In this document: positions 25,096 through 32,113 of the stretch, one piece after another
Layout of the letters: the number at the start of each line of letters is the position of its first letter
How positions within the stretch are numbered: position 1 is the first letter of the stretch
Origin: a virus
Length of the DNA: 41,509 nucleotides
Direction: 5' to 3' (one strand)
IMG/VR virus record: IMGVR_UViG_3300010371_000060
Span: 1 to 41,509 of that record
Notes under the pieces: generated by a model
What the model saw: only the letters and a program-made list of their open reading frames with translations
Databases searched by the model: none
What the model was told of the DNA's origin: nothing
Translations under genes and position numbers: made by a program

Positions 25096-26075
25096 GATTC
25101 GTTCCAAGGCCAAGGCGCGCAGCACTTGTCCACTGTTGCTTCCACCAATGCCCAAACGTCTTTCATCGTCTTCTGTTCGCAGTGCCCGTGGTGACACTTG
25201 AACCCACCCATCCAGCGGTTCTCCGCGCTGGGCGGGATCAGCGCCGTGCCGGAAGTGGCGCGCCCCGTGTGATGCTCCACCCAGGGGCACTCCACCTCAT
25301 GCCAGCCGGCGGAGTTGAGTTGGTAGTACCAGCCCACGCGGGCAAACGTCCGCACCAACTGCTCAAACCGCGCCACCGCCACGCTCACCTGCCCCTCTGT
25401 GAGTTCGGCGTCGGGCAGTTCCGGCATGCGGGGTGCGTCCGGGGTCATGTCCAAGCCGTATGCGGTGGCGATCTCTGCCACGGAATACGCGCGCTCCGGC
25501 GCCCACTCCGTCATCCGCACCCAGTGCGGCTGGCCGCCGAGCTGGTCGATGTATTTCTGCTTGTTGTTGATGCCGCAGGGCAACCGGCCGTAGCGCGTGA
25601 CGCCTTTCATGCCGGGGTCCTTGGCGTCGGCGGTGAGCCCTGCCTTGATCATGCGGTCCACCAGCCGGGCGCAGGTGCTCAGGTCCCGCCGGGCGGCGTC
25701 CTCGCGCCGTAGGAACAAGTACGCTTGGAAGTTCTCCGGGGAGGTTTCTATCAGCGCGGTGGGCGGGAGCAGGAGCTTGTCGCGCTGGACCTTGGTGCCG
25801 ATGTCGTCAATCATGACGGCGTGCATCGCCACCCAGTCTGCCTTGCGGCGGCGCACGTCTCCGGTGGCCACGTGCTGCTGGAACGTGCTCACCGTCACGT
25901 ACGCATTGGCCTTGTCGAACCAATCGGGTACGCGTTTGCCGGGGGCCCATGCGATGCCGCGCCATTGGGTGCGGCCGGCTTTGTACGGGTCACACAGGAA
26001 CGCGGTGAGCACGGTGGCGGTGCCGCGTGCTGCGCCCGCAAACAGTGCGTCACAAAACGCTTGTGCTGGCCTCAT
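25092..26075 (-). CDS. RepB/AEP-like DNA primase (possible primase-polymerase)
   Basis: I take the ATG at 26075 (GGGGGA upstream) rather than the in-frame extension to 26207. The 327-residue product has MIDDIGTK at about 88-95 with the two acidic residues of the archaeo-eukaryotic primase metal site, then ETSPENFQAYLFL (the conserved 'S-x-x-N-x-Q-x-x' segment), and GVTRYGRLPCGINNK with the basic nucleotide-binding turn. The C-terminus has FKCHHGHCEQKTMKDV, a Cys/His zinc-like motif. Co-translated with the helicase. In related systems both parts are one protein; here they are split. Confidence 0.8.
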   Translation of the reverse strand: MRPAQAFCDALFAGAARGTATVLTAFLCDPYKAGRTQWRGIAWAPGKRVPDWFDKANAYVTVSTFQQHVATGDVRRRKADWVAMHAVMIDDIGTKVQRDKLLLPPTALIETSPENFQAYLFLRREDAARRDLSTCARLVDRMIKAGLTADAKDPGMKGVTRYGRLPCGINNKQKYIDQLGGQPHWVRMTEWAPERAYSVAEIATAYGLDMTPDAPRMPELPDAELTEGQVSVAVARFEQLVRTFARVGWYYQLNSAGWHEVECPWVEHHTGRATSGTALIPPSAENRWMGGFKCHHGHCEQKTMKDVWALVEATVDKCCAPWPWNES

Positions 26076-26231
26076 GGTTCCCCCGTTTGGAACGGGAAGT
26101 TTGCCTCGGACCCGTGCCGGAAAAAATCGCGAAAACATTTTCATACACACTTTCATCAAAAATATTTTCGTGCTACGCCTTTTCATTCGCCACTTTGCGC
26201 GCGACAATTGCTCTCACGTCCGGGGGACTTC
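26076..26231. promoter_or_regulatory. Divergent intergenic region between primase and SNF2-helicase operons
   Basis: A 156-bp gap between the divergent starts, with an AT-rich core (26121-26170) in an otherwise GC-rich genome. Both operons must be read out from here. On the minus strand, 26171 to 26115 reads CGAAAATATTTTTGATG, then GAAAATGTTTTC, then TTTTTTCCGGC, an arrangement repeated on the plus strand at 33404-33446 ahead of the ribozyme operon. No perfect sigma-70 -35/-10 pair is obvious, so a phage-specific or activator-dependent promoter is possible. Confidence 0.55.
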
Positions 26232-27734
26232 ATGCTGACCGCACCACTCCAGCAGCAGACCGCTGCATTGCTCGCCGCCGCCACCCCCCACCCCACCGCC
26301 CCCTCGCTCGGCGGGGTGCGGGTGAACTTTGCGTATTTCATGGAGCCCGGCACAGGCAAGACTTGGACGGTGTTCGCGGAGTTTGAACGGTTGTTTTGTG
26401 AGGATCGGGTGGATGTGCTGGTGGTGGTGGCGCCGAACGGGGTGCACCGCGCGTGGCTGGAGGTGGAACTGCCGAAGCACTTCGGGTGGCCGCAGAGCCG
26501 GCTGTTCCTGTGGAGCGCCGCCGCCACACGCAAGCGCCGTGAGGCGTTCGCGGCGTTGCTGATGCCGTTCACGACGCGTGTGCCGCGCATTGCAGCGTTC
26601 AACTGTGAGGCATTCAGCCACACCCAGTCCGAAGCCGAGCGGCACCTGAAGGACATTCTGCGGCACTTCAGGGTGTATCTGGTGCACGACGAGAGCCAGA
26701 CGCTCAAGACTCCCAGCGCCAAGCGCTCGCAGAATCTGGCACGGCTCGGGCGGCAAGCGACGTACAGACGCTTGGCCACCGGCACGCACATCGCCGAGAG
26801 CCCGCTGGACGCTTACGCGCAGCTGCGCGCGCTGGACAAGGCGCTGCTCGGGTTTGACAATTACGCCGTGTTCAAGGCGCACTTCGCTGTGTGGTATCAG
26901 CGGGTGCGGCGGCTCCCGGGCGGCGGGGAGCAAAAGTGGGAGGCCATTGCCCGCTGGCAGCACCTCGACGAGCTGAAGGCGCTGATTGATCAGCACGCGT
27001 ACCTGGTGCGCAAGCAGGACTGCCTGGATCTGCCGCCCAAGACCTACTGCGTGCGCTACGTGGAGCTCAGCGCGGAGACCCGGGTGCTGTATCGGGCGGC
27101 GCTGCGCCAGGCCATCGTGGAGATGGAGGATCAGCAGCGGCTCACGATGCGCTTTGCGTTCACAAAGATGCTGCGCCTGGCACAAATCACCGGTGGCTTC
27201 GTCATGCCGGACGGTGCCACGGAGCCGCAGCCCTTCGGCCCCACCAACGCGAAAATTGACTCACTGCTCGCGTTGCTGCAGGAAATTCCCCCGGAGGAAA
27301 AGGTGATTGTGTGGGCGCGGTTTCGGCATGAAGTGGATGCGGTGGCGCGTGCGGTGCGGAATGCGGTGCGGATTCACGGCGGGGTGCCGCCGCGGGTGCG
27401 CGCGGAGACGCTCAACCGCTTCATGCAGGAGCCGGAGTGCCGAGTGCTCACCGGGACCACCGCCGTGGGCGGCCGCGGGTTCAACCTCACCTGCGCGACG
27501 CATGTGGTGTATTTCAGCAACAACTTTTCGCTGGAGCAGCGCATTCAGTCCGAGGACCGGGTGCACCGTCACGGCCAAACGCGCCCCGTCACCTATCACG
27601 ACCTCACCGTCCCCGGCACGGTGGATGAGTTGGCGCTGCGGCAGGTGCAGGAAAAGCGCACCCTGGCAGACTTGTTCAAGGGCTCGGCCACTGCGCTGCG
27701 GGACTGGCTGGCCGCGCAGGAGGCGGAGTTGTGA
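26232..27734 (+). CDS. SNF2-like superfamily 2 helicase
   Basis: A 500-residue protein starting at the ATG at 26232 with CGGGGGA upstream. Motif I is FMEPGTGKTWT (GTGKT at 40-44), Ia is VVVAPNGVHRAWLEVEL, motif II is YLVHDESQTLK (DESQ, where DEAH or DEAQ is usual), motif III LATGTHIAES (often TGTP), motif V AVGGRGFNLTCATHVVYF, and motif VI QRIQSEDRVHRHGQ. These are SNF2/Rad54-type translocase motifs; phages carry such proteins in replication or recombination modules. It lacks added DNA-binding domains. First gene of the rightward operon. Confidence 0.9.
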   Translation: MLTAPLQQQTAALLAAATPHPTAPSLGGVRVNFAYFMEPGTGKTWTVFAEFERLFCEDRVDVLVVVAPNGVHRAWLEVELPKHFGWPQSRLFLWSAAATRKRREAFAALLMPFTTRVPRIAAFNCEAFSHTQSEAERHLKDILRHFRVYLVHDESQTLKTPSAKRSQNLARLGRQATYRRLATGTHIAESPLDAYAQLRALDKALLGFDNYAVFKAHFAVWYQRVRRLPGGGEQKWEAIARWQHLDELKALIDQHAYLVRKQDCLDLPPKTYCVRYVELSAETRVLYRAALRQAIVEMEDQQRLTMRFAFTKMLRLAQITGGFVMPDGATEPQPFGPTNAKIDSLLALLQEIPPEEKVIVWARFRHEVDAVARAVRNAVRIHGGVPPRVRAETLNRFMQEPECRVLTGTTAVGGRGFNLTCATHVVYFSNNFSLEQRIQSEDRVHRHGQTRPVTYHDLTVPGTVDELALRQVQEKRTLADLFKGSATALRDWLAAQEAEL

Positions 27735-27967
27735 CAAAAATCAAAATCTCTGTCAATGCTGCTGGATTGGAACAGCTGCGGGTGCACGCCGAGAGCGCCG
27801 GTACGCTCGCCAATTGGGCGCCGGTTGCGATGGAGTGGATCCGAGCCGCGGACGCCGAGCTTGCGCGCCGCGCGGAGGAGATTGAGGTGCTGCGGGCCTA
27901 TGGCAACAAGGACTGCACTGCCATGGCGGACACAGAACTGGCACGACGACGGGGAACACAATCATGA
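27731..27967 (+). CDS. Small helical protein
   Basis: A 78-residue product with a GTG start overlapping the helicase stop (GTGA). Mostly helical and charged (WAPVAMEWIRAADAELARRA-EEIEVLRAYGN). It overlaps the next gene by 4 bp. It may be an accessory of the helicase, judging only by coupling. Confidence 0.6.
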   Translation: MTKIKISVNAAGLEQLRVHAESAGTLANWAPVAMEWIRAADAELARRAEEIEVLRAYGNKDCTAMADTELARRRGTQS

Positions 27968-28488
27968 AGTTGATTCAAGCGATGAAGGCGTTGAAGGATC
28001 TCCTCAGCAAGGCGGAGGACTTGCGCAAGAAGGTGGCGGAGCATTGTGCCGCCCCCAGCACAGACACGCCCAAATACCCGGACCAGCGCGGCAAGATTGG
28101 GGAGTGGCTGCAGGCCCATCACGACACCCTTAAAGAGGTGCAGCGGCTGCGGCTCGCCATCCAGCGCACCAACCTCGCCACGCCGGTGACGATTGAGCTG
28201 GCCGGCCGGCCCGTGACGCATTCCATAGCCGGCTGGATCCACCGCCGCCGCGATCTCAGCAAGCTCGAGCACGCCATGTGGAGCGGGCTGGGGGACCGCG
28301 GGCTGAAGGAAGGCCAGGTGCAGCTCCAGGCCAACAGCCAGCCGGTGCAGATCAGCATTGTGCGCTACTTCGACATCGAGATGCGGGACCGCAAAGTCGA
28401 GGAGTTCCGCACGGAGAGTTCGGTGATTGATGCGGCGTTGGAAGTGACCAACGCGGTGACGGAGTTGATTGAGTCCTCTGACGGGTGA
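27964..28488 (+). CDS. Helical protein, possibly DIP1984-like
   Basis: A 174-residue protein. The layout of an N-terminal coiled coil (LIQAMKALKDLLSKAEDLRKK), an AIQRTNLATPVTIELAGRPV-like centre, SIAGWIHRRRDLSKLEHAM and a C-terminal helix recalls DIP1984/septicolysin-like proteins (N-T-N motif then a 'T-x-x-I-A-x-R-D' helix), some of which occur in phages. The match is by eye and weak. ATGA overlap with the previous gene; it ends just before the tRNA-like region. Confidence 0.6.
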   Translation: MKLIQAMKALKDLLSKAEDLRKKVAEHCAAPSTDTPKYPDQRGKIGEWLQAHHDTLKEVQRLRLAIQRTNLATPVTIELAGRPVTHSIAGWIHRRRDLSKLEHAMWSGLGDRGLKEGQVQLQANSQPVQISIVRYFDIEMRDRKVEEFRTESSVIDAALEVTNAVTELIESSDG

Positions 28489-28583
28489 TTGTTTTGTGCT
28501 CAACACAGCAGAGCAAATCGAAATCAGCAGAACGCTTCTGGCGTGTGTGCGAGAACACGCGCTAACACTTGTGGCAAAGTGCA

Positions 28584-28664
28584 CGCGATTTGGTGTAACG
28601 GTAAACACAGCCCCCGCAAGGGTGGCGCCCAAAAGGCATGCGGGTTCGAATCCCGCAATCGCGA
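28584..28664 (+). tRNA. tRNA-like element with aberrant anticodon arm
   Basis: A perfect 7-bp acceptor stem (CGCGATT/AATCGCG) encloses a D arm (GTGT, loop AACGGTAA, ACAC) and a canonical T arm (GCGGG-TTCGAAT-CCCGC) with the GTTCGAAT box; the discriminator is A and CCA is not encoded. Between D and T arms, where 22-24 nt are normal, there are 31 nt. They fold as GCC-CCC-GCAA-GGG-T-GGC (a GNRA tetraloop hairpin with one bulge, 28610-28626) and GCC-CAAAA-GGC. Forcing a 7-nt loop gives anticodon CAA (Leu) with G at position 33, which should be U, and a C-U mismatch. It is probably a decayed tRNA or a tRNA mimic. Confidence 0.55.
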
Positions 28665-28673
28665 CCTCGACTC

Positions 28674-28718
28674 AAGGTTCACGGCGGCAAGGTTCACGGC
28701 AGCAAGGTTCAAACCCCG
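28674..28718 (+). repeat. 15-bp tandem direct repeats
   Basis: Two near-identical copies (aaggttcacggcggc, aaggttcacggcagc) and a half-diverged third beginning aaggttcaa, exactly 15 bp apart, start 10 bp after the tRNA-like acceptor stem. A fourth core (gcagcaaggtt) is at 28739-28749. Being in steps of 15, they encode an RFTAA repeat in the open frame, but that frame is probably not translated here. Confidence 0.6.
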
Positions 28719-28845
28719 CAAGGCCGCAAGACGCATGGCAGCAAGGTTGGGCTCTGTCACAGGAGCAAAATCCGGGTTCACCAGTTTGGTTTTCTGCGCC
28801 GCTCGATCTGGCCGGCTTCCCGTTGTGGGTGAGCGCCCTTTTTGT

Positions 28846-29133
28846 ATGATGCATGGGAAGGTCCCCCGTTACCGCTTGGAGCCGGCGCTCGGTGTCAACA
28901 ATCAGTGGTATGTGCGCGCGGAGCCGGATGATGCGGGCGCTTGGGTGCCGTGGCTCTCTGTGGAGGCGATGTTGAAGACGCAGGAACAGTTGCTGTTGGG
29001 CAGCCCGCCAATGAGCTGTGTGCGGTTCACCGCGGTGCGCCCTGTGGTATTGGCGCCAGCGCCAGCGCCAGCGCCCCGCCCCCTGATCAAACGAGCCTTA
29101 ACCGCGCTGCGGCGCAGAATCAAGTGGAGATGA
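28846..29133 (+). CDS. Small protein of unknown function
   Basis: The start is one of two adjacent ATGs (28846/28849); no strong ribosome site precedes it. The product of about 95 residues has a globular N-terminal part (GKVPRYRLEPALGVNNQWYV, DDAGAWVPWLSVEAMLKTQE), an Ala-Pro linker (four AP pairs) and a basic end (LTALRRRIKWR). ATGA overlap with the SPFH gene suggests the two proteins are made together, perhaps as partners. Confidence 0.55.
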   Translation: MMHGKVPRYRLEPALGVNNQWYVRAEPDDAGAWVPWLSVEAMLKTQEQLLLGSPPMSCVRFTAVRPVVLAPAPAPAPRPLIKRALTALRRRIKWR

Positions 29134-30080
29134 CTCTCATGATGAAGCGTTACGTGTCGGCAGACAATGAGTTGTTGCTGGGCCCAGCGCTGCGGGACCT
29201 GGCCATTGCATTCGTGCTGTTTGTGCTGCTGCTGATTTGCTGGCCGTTCAATTCCGTGCCTACCGGCTCGCGCGGCGTGATCACGCAGTTCGGCCGCATC
29301 ATCGGCATCGCCCCGGAAGGCATGGCGCTGTTGTGGCCGTGGCAGCGGTTGGCGTTGTTCTCCATTCGCAGCGAGACCGCCACCATTGACAACGCCAGCG
29401 GCGCCACCAGCGACATTCAGCCCGTGACGGTTTCCCTCACCGTCCGCTACTCCATCGAGACCGACAAGGTGGCGGAGGTGTACGAAAAGTACTCCCACAA
29501 CGGGGACCTCTCCTCCTACGTGAACACCGCCACACAGGAAGTGTTCAAAGCCATCACCTCCCGGCACGATGCGCCCGAGCTGTTGACGCGGCGGGCGCTG
29601 GTTTCCGCGGAGATCAACTCCGCCCTCAGCACCAAGCTCGCTGTGTATGGCGCGCACGTGATCAGCATTGACATGCGCAACTTTGAATTCACCCCACAGT
29701 ACTGGGCCGCCACCAATCAGAAAACCGTGCAGGAACAATTGAAGCTCGCCGCCGACAACAAGCTGAAGACCGTCGAATCCGAACAGCGGCAGAAGGTCGC
29801 TATTGCGGAAGCGGAGGCCAGCGCGGTGCGCGCGCAAGCGGACGGCGCCGCCTACGCCACGGTCGCCGCCGCCAAAGCGGAAGCCGAGCAGACCAAGTTG
29901 AATGCCGACGCACAGGCGCACGCCATCGACGTGCAGCAGGCCGCCCTCGCCCGCGGCGGGCAGGTGCTCGAGCTGCGCCGGATCCAAGTCGACCAGACCA
30001 AAGCGGACCGTTGGAACGGGCAGTTGCCCGCGGCCGTCTACGCCGGGGCGCCCATTCCGTTCCTGCAAGCCGGGAAGTGA
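29130..30080 (+). CDS. SPFH/band-7 (prohibitin-like) membrane protein
   Basis: A 316-residue protein starting at the ATG in the ATGA overlap; a second ATG nine bases later is possible. Residues about 22-42 form one membrane helix (LAIAFVLFVLLLICWPF). The SPFH domain follows: VPTGSRGVITQFGRIIGI, PVTVSLTVRYSIE, AITSRHDAPELLTRRALVSA, LAVYGAHVISIDMRNFEF. Then comes the typical Ala/Glu/Gln coiled coil (VAIAEAEASAVRAQADG). Such proteins oligomerise into membrane cages and influence FtsH proteolysis in bacteria. A phage copy could protect phage proteins from host proteolysis or organise membrane sites; that is inference. Confidence 0.88.
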   Translation: MTLMMKRYVSADNELLLGPALRDLAIAFVLFVLLLICWPFNSVPTGSRGVITQFGRIIGIAPEGMALLWPWQRLALFSIRSETATIDNASGATSDIQPVTVSLTVRYSIETDKVAEVYEKYSHNGDLSSYVNTATQEVFKAITSRHDAPELLTRRALVSAEINSALSTKLAVYGAHVISIDMRNFEFTPQYWAATNQKTVQEQLKLAADNKLKTVESEQRQKVAIAEAEASAVRAQADGAAYATVAAAKAEAEQTKLNADAQAHAIDVQQAALARGGQVLELRRIQVDQTKADRWNGQLPAAVYAGAPIPFLQAGK

Positions 30081-30084
30081 CAGC

Positions 30085-30369
30085 ATGAAAGTGGTGCACA
30101 AATATTCGCTCCAACCCCGCTCCGGTAGGCAATCGTTGCTGTTGCCAAAGGGCGCAGAAATTCTGGCCGTGGGTGTGCAGGATGACTATAATCTGCAGCT
30201 GTGGACGCTGGTTGATGTGATGTATGCCCCTGAATGGGTGGAGCGCACTTTGCTGGTGTACGCCACGGGTGAGTACCAGCAGGAGCCCGTCGGTAAGCAT
30301 CTGGGCACTTTGCTGCTGCAAAATGGAGCGTATGTGTTGCATGTGTTTGAGGTGCCGAATGTGGGTTGA
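30085..30369 (+). CDS. DUF7352-like phage protein
   Basis: A 94-residue protein. It opens VHKYSLQPRSGRQSLLLPKG, continues AEILAVGVQDDYNLQLWTLVD, and ends with LLVYATGEYQQ, HLGTLLLQNG and YVLHVFE. This is the pattern of a small beta-sandwich family widespread in phages and annotated as DUF7352; function unknown. Start ATG 4 bases after the SPFH stop. Confidence 0.75.
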   Translation: MKVVHKYSLQPRSGRQSLLLPKGAEILAVGVQDDYNLQLWTLVDVMYAPEWVERTLLVYATGEYQQEPVGKHLGTLLLQNGAYVLHVFEVPNVG

Positions 30370-31021
30370 ACGCGTCCCGCGTCCTCTTGATTTCTGCGGC
30401 CGGCCCGGGTGTCCGCAGTGTTATGATTGGCAGGAGGACGGCCGTGCTTGCCGCGGGCTGGACCACATGGCGTTAGAGCTGTTGGGCCTGGCATATCAGC
30501 AGTGCCTGCAGACGGACAAGCTGGCGTTGGACGCGGCCGCGCAGCGCATTCATACGGGCGCCGTGGCGGAGGAAGTGCCCGCCGCGGTGGACATCGGCAT
30601 GCCGGACCAAGTGGCACTGGAGGGCTGGCTCAAGCAGCAGCAGATTCAGACCGTTGCCCCCACCACGCGCGTTTTGACTGTGGACGAAATTGCGGACCGC
30701 ATGGAGGCGCGGCAAAAAGCGCTCGACGCCAAACAGGCCGTGTGGCAAGAGCGCAAACAGGAACTGAACGCGCTGGCGGACGCTCTGCTCACTGCTGAGC
30801 GCGAGGCCAAGGAGCGCGCACGCGGACAGGAGGAGGTCATGCTGCGGCAGTTGGTGCCAGAGCGCTTCATTTACGAATGTCGGGTGGGGCGGGGCATTCA
30901 GGATCCTGCTGCAATCATCAACCTCTGGAACCAAACCGAGCCGCGCGCTTCATATTTGAATTTTCCCTTGACGCCAACGTTCGTGGTGCCCACCAAGTAC
31001 CCTGGAGCAAAAGACTCATGA
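30359..31021 (+). CDS. Coiled-coil protein with N-terminal Cys motif
   Basis: A 220-residue protein whose ATG lies 11 bp inside the previous gene. The N-terminus has FCGRPGCPQCYDW, a C-x4-C-x2-C arrangement that may bind metal. Residues about 100-160 are a charged coiled coil (RMEARQKALDAKQAVWQERK, TAEREAKERARGQEEVM). The C-terminus is globular (RFIYECRVGRGIQDPAAIIN). No family recognised. Overlaps the next gene by 4 bp. Confidence 0.65.
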   Translation: MWVERVPRPLDFCGRPGCPQCYDWQEDGRACRGLDHMALELLGLAYQQCLQTDKLALDAAAQRIHTGAVAEEVPAAVDIGMPDQVALEGWLKQQQIQTVAPTTRVLTVDEIADRMEARQKALDAKQAVWQERKQELNALADALLTAEREAKERARGQEEVMLRQLVPERFIYECRVGRGIQDPAAIINLWNQTEPRASYLNFPLTPTFVVPTKYPGAKDS

Positions 31022-31308
31022 GTGAGAAAGCACGTCCCTTGGTCAAGGCAGCCGCAGCCACTTATGCGCGCGCGGTGCATTTGGTGCTGGCCACAAACTT
31101 GCTCGGCGATGAGCACGTGCTGCATGTCTCCGTGACACTGCAGCAAGCGCTGGAGCTCACACGCATGTTAGCGCTGGCGGCGGAGCAGCTGGCGGGGAAC
31201 CCGCCTTGCAAGCACGAAGCGCTTTCGCGCCATCCGGCGGCGCCCGGCGTTTGGCGCTGTGATGCGGAGGGGTGCAACGCGGAATTTGAGTTCAAGCCAT
31301 GCAAGTGA
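31018..31308 (+). CDS. Small protein with C-terminal zinc-ribbon-like half site
   Basis: A 96-residue product: an N-terminal helical half (VKAAAATYARAVHLVLATNL, LQQALELTRMLALAAEQLAG) and a C-terminal CKHEALSRHP...WRCDAEGCNAEFEF segment with three Cys and two His that may bind zinc. ATGA overlap upstream and a 10-bp overlap downstream. Function unknown. Confidence 0.6.
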   Translation: MSEKARPLVKAAAATYARAVHLVLATNLLGDEHVLHVSVTLQQALELTRMLALAAEQLAGNPPCKHEALSRHPAAPGVWRCDAEGCNAEFEFKPCK

Positions 31309-31544
31309 CCCGGTACGGGTGCACGGACACCGGCATGCACCCCATGGAGCGGGGCAATTGGGTGCGCATCGAGGAAGTCGAAGCGCTGCTGCGGGACAAT
31401 GAGGCGTTGCGCTTTGCGGCGGAGCTGAACCGGGACACGGTGATGGCGCAACAGCGGGTGTATAATTTGGAGCTGCTGCGGCTCACGGAGGAGCTGCACG
31501 CTTACAGGAGCGGCCTGTTTGGTCAACGGAGAAAACGAAGATGA
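31299..31544 (+). CDS. Small helical protein
   Basis: An 81-residue protein, mostly a single charged helix (WVRIEEVEALLRDNEALRFA, NLELLRLTEELHAYRSGLFG) with a basic tail QRRKRR. The start region (GCTDTGMHPMERGNWVR) resembles small helical phage proteins of unknown role. It overlaps its neighbours by 10 and 4 bp. Confidence 0.6.
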   Translation: MQVTRYGCTDTGMHPMERGNWVRIEEVEALLRDNEALRFAAELNRDTVMAQQRVYNLELLRLTEELHAYRSGLFGQRRKRR

Positions 31545-32113
31545 CGCTTGATTTCAGTGATGCTGCGGAATCCCTTGCGCAAGACAAGCTTGGGCAAGTG
31601 GCGGACTTGGTGCGGGCGCTGCGGGCGGCGCAAGCCACCGTGGCCCAACGTGAAGCTGCGCTGGAGGAGGCAGTGAAGGCGGCCACGCTGATTGAGCAGC
31701 AGTCCCTCCCGGAATTGATGCGGGAGTTGGGCATGCGGGAGTTTGTACTCACGGACGGCGCCAAGCTCAGCGTGAAAACCGACTACCACTGCTCCATCCC
31801 CAAAGCGCAGCAAGCACAAGCGTTCGCCTGGCTCCGGGAGCACAAGGCGGAAGCGTTGATCAAGCGCACCGTCTCCGCCGTCTTTGGCCGGGGTGAGGAC
31901 GCCATTGCGGATCAAACTCTGCGCCAGCTCCGGCAGCTGCTGGGCGAGGACGCGCGCATTGAGGAGAAGACCGCCGTGGCGCCGCAGACGCTGGCGGCGT
32001 TTGTGCGGGAGCGCTTTGCCAATCAGCAGGAGGTGCCACGGGAATTGTTTGGGGTGTTTGAAGTGACCAAGGCTATAATCAAACCAGCCAAGAGGACCGA
32101 CGATCATGAGTAA
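31541..32113 (+). CDS. Conserved phage replication-module protein, ssDNA-binding partner
   Basis: A 190-residue protein with the layout of a family commonly encoded next to the following gene in phage replication modules: an N-terminal coiled coil (DLVRALRAAQATVAQREAAL), IEQQSLPELMRELGMREFVL then TDGAKLSVKTDYHCSIPKAQ, AFAWLREHKAEALIKRTV, and a C-terminal VAPQTLAAFVRERFANQQE with VPRELFGVFEV. I recall it without an assured function. It probably acts with the next product on single-stranded DNA. Overlaps it by 8 bp. Confidence 0.7.
   Translation: MTLDFSDAAESLAQDKLGQVADLVRALRAAQATVAQREAALEEAVKAATLIEQQSLPELMRELGMREFVLTDGAKLSVKTDYHCSIPKAQQAQAFAWLREHKAEALIKRTVSAVFGRGEDAIADQTLRQLRQLLGEDARIEEKTAVAPQTLAAFVRERFANQQEVPRELFGVFEVTKAIIKPAKRTDDHE

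Larger units (their letters stand above)
28489..28845 (+). other. 357-bp non-coding stretch holding a tRNA-like element and 15-bp repeats
   Basis: One frame runs open through this stretch but lacks gene-like composition before about 28846. It holds the tRNA-like element at 28584-28664, a run of 15-bp repeats at 28674-28718, and a weak GGGT/GCCC hairpin followed by five T at 28827-28843 that could be a terminator. A TATGAT hexamer at 28845-28850 resembles a -10 box without a clear -35 partner. Confidence 0.5.

Noticed and set aside
26076-26207. 44-codon N-terminal extension of the primase
   Set aside because: It covers the AT-rich regulatory region, with Lys/Met/Phe-rich composition unlike the protein; the ATG at 26075 has GGGGGA upstream.
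25725-26231. 169-codon N-terminal extension of the SNF2-like helicase
   Set aside because: It is antisense to the primase gene and crosses the AT-rich divergent region; the ATG at 26232 has a Shine-Dalgarno and directly precedes helicase-like sequence.
28584-28664. Functional tRNA-Leu(CAA)
   Set aside because: Needs G at position 33 and a mismatched anticodon stem, and the D loop is not of the Leu type; kept as tRNA-like only.
28674-28718. CRISPR array
   Set aside because: Repeats are only 15 bp, directly adjacent and without spacers.
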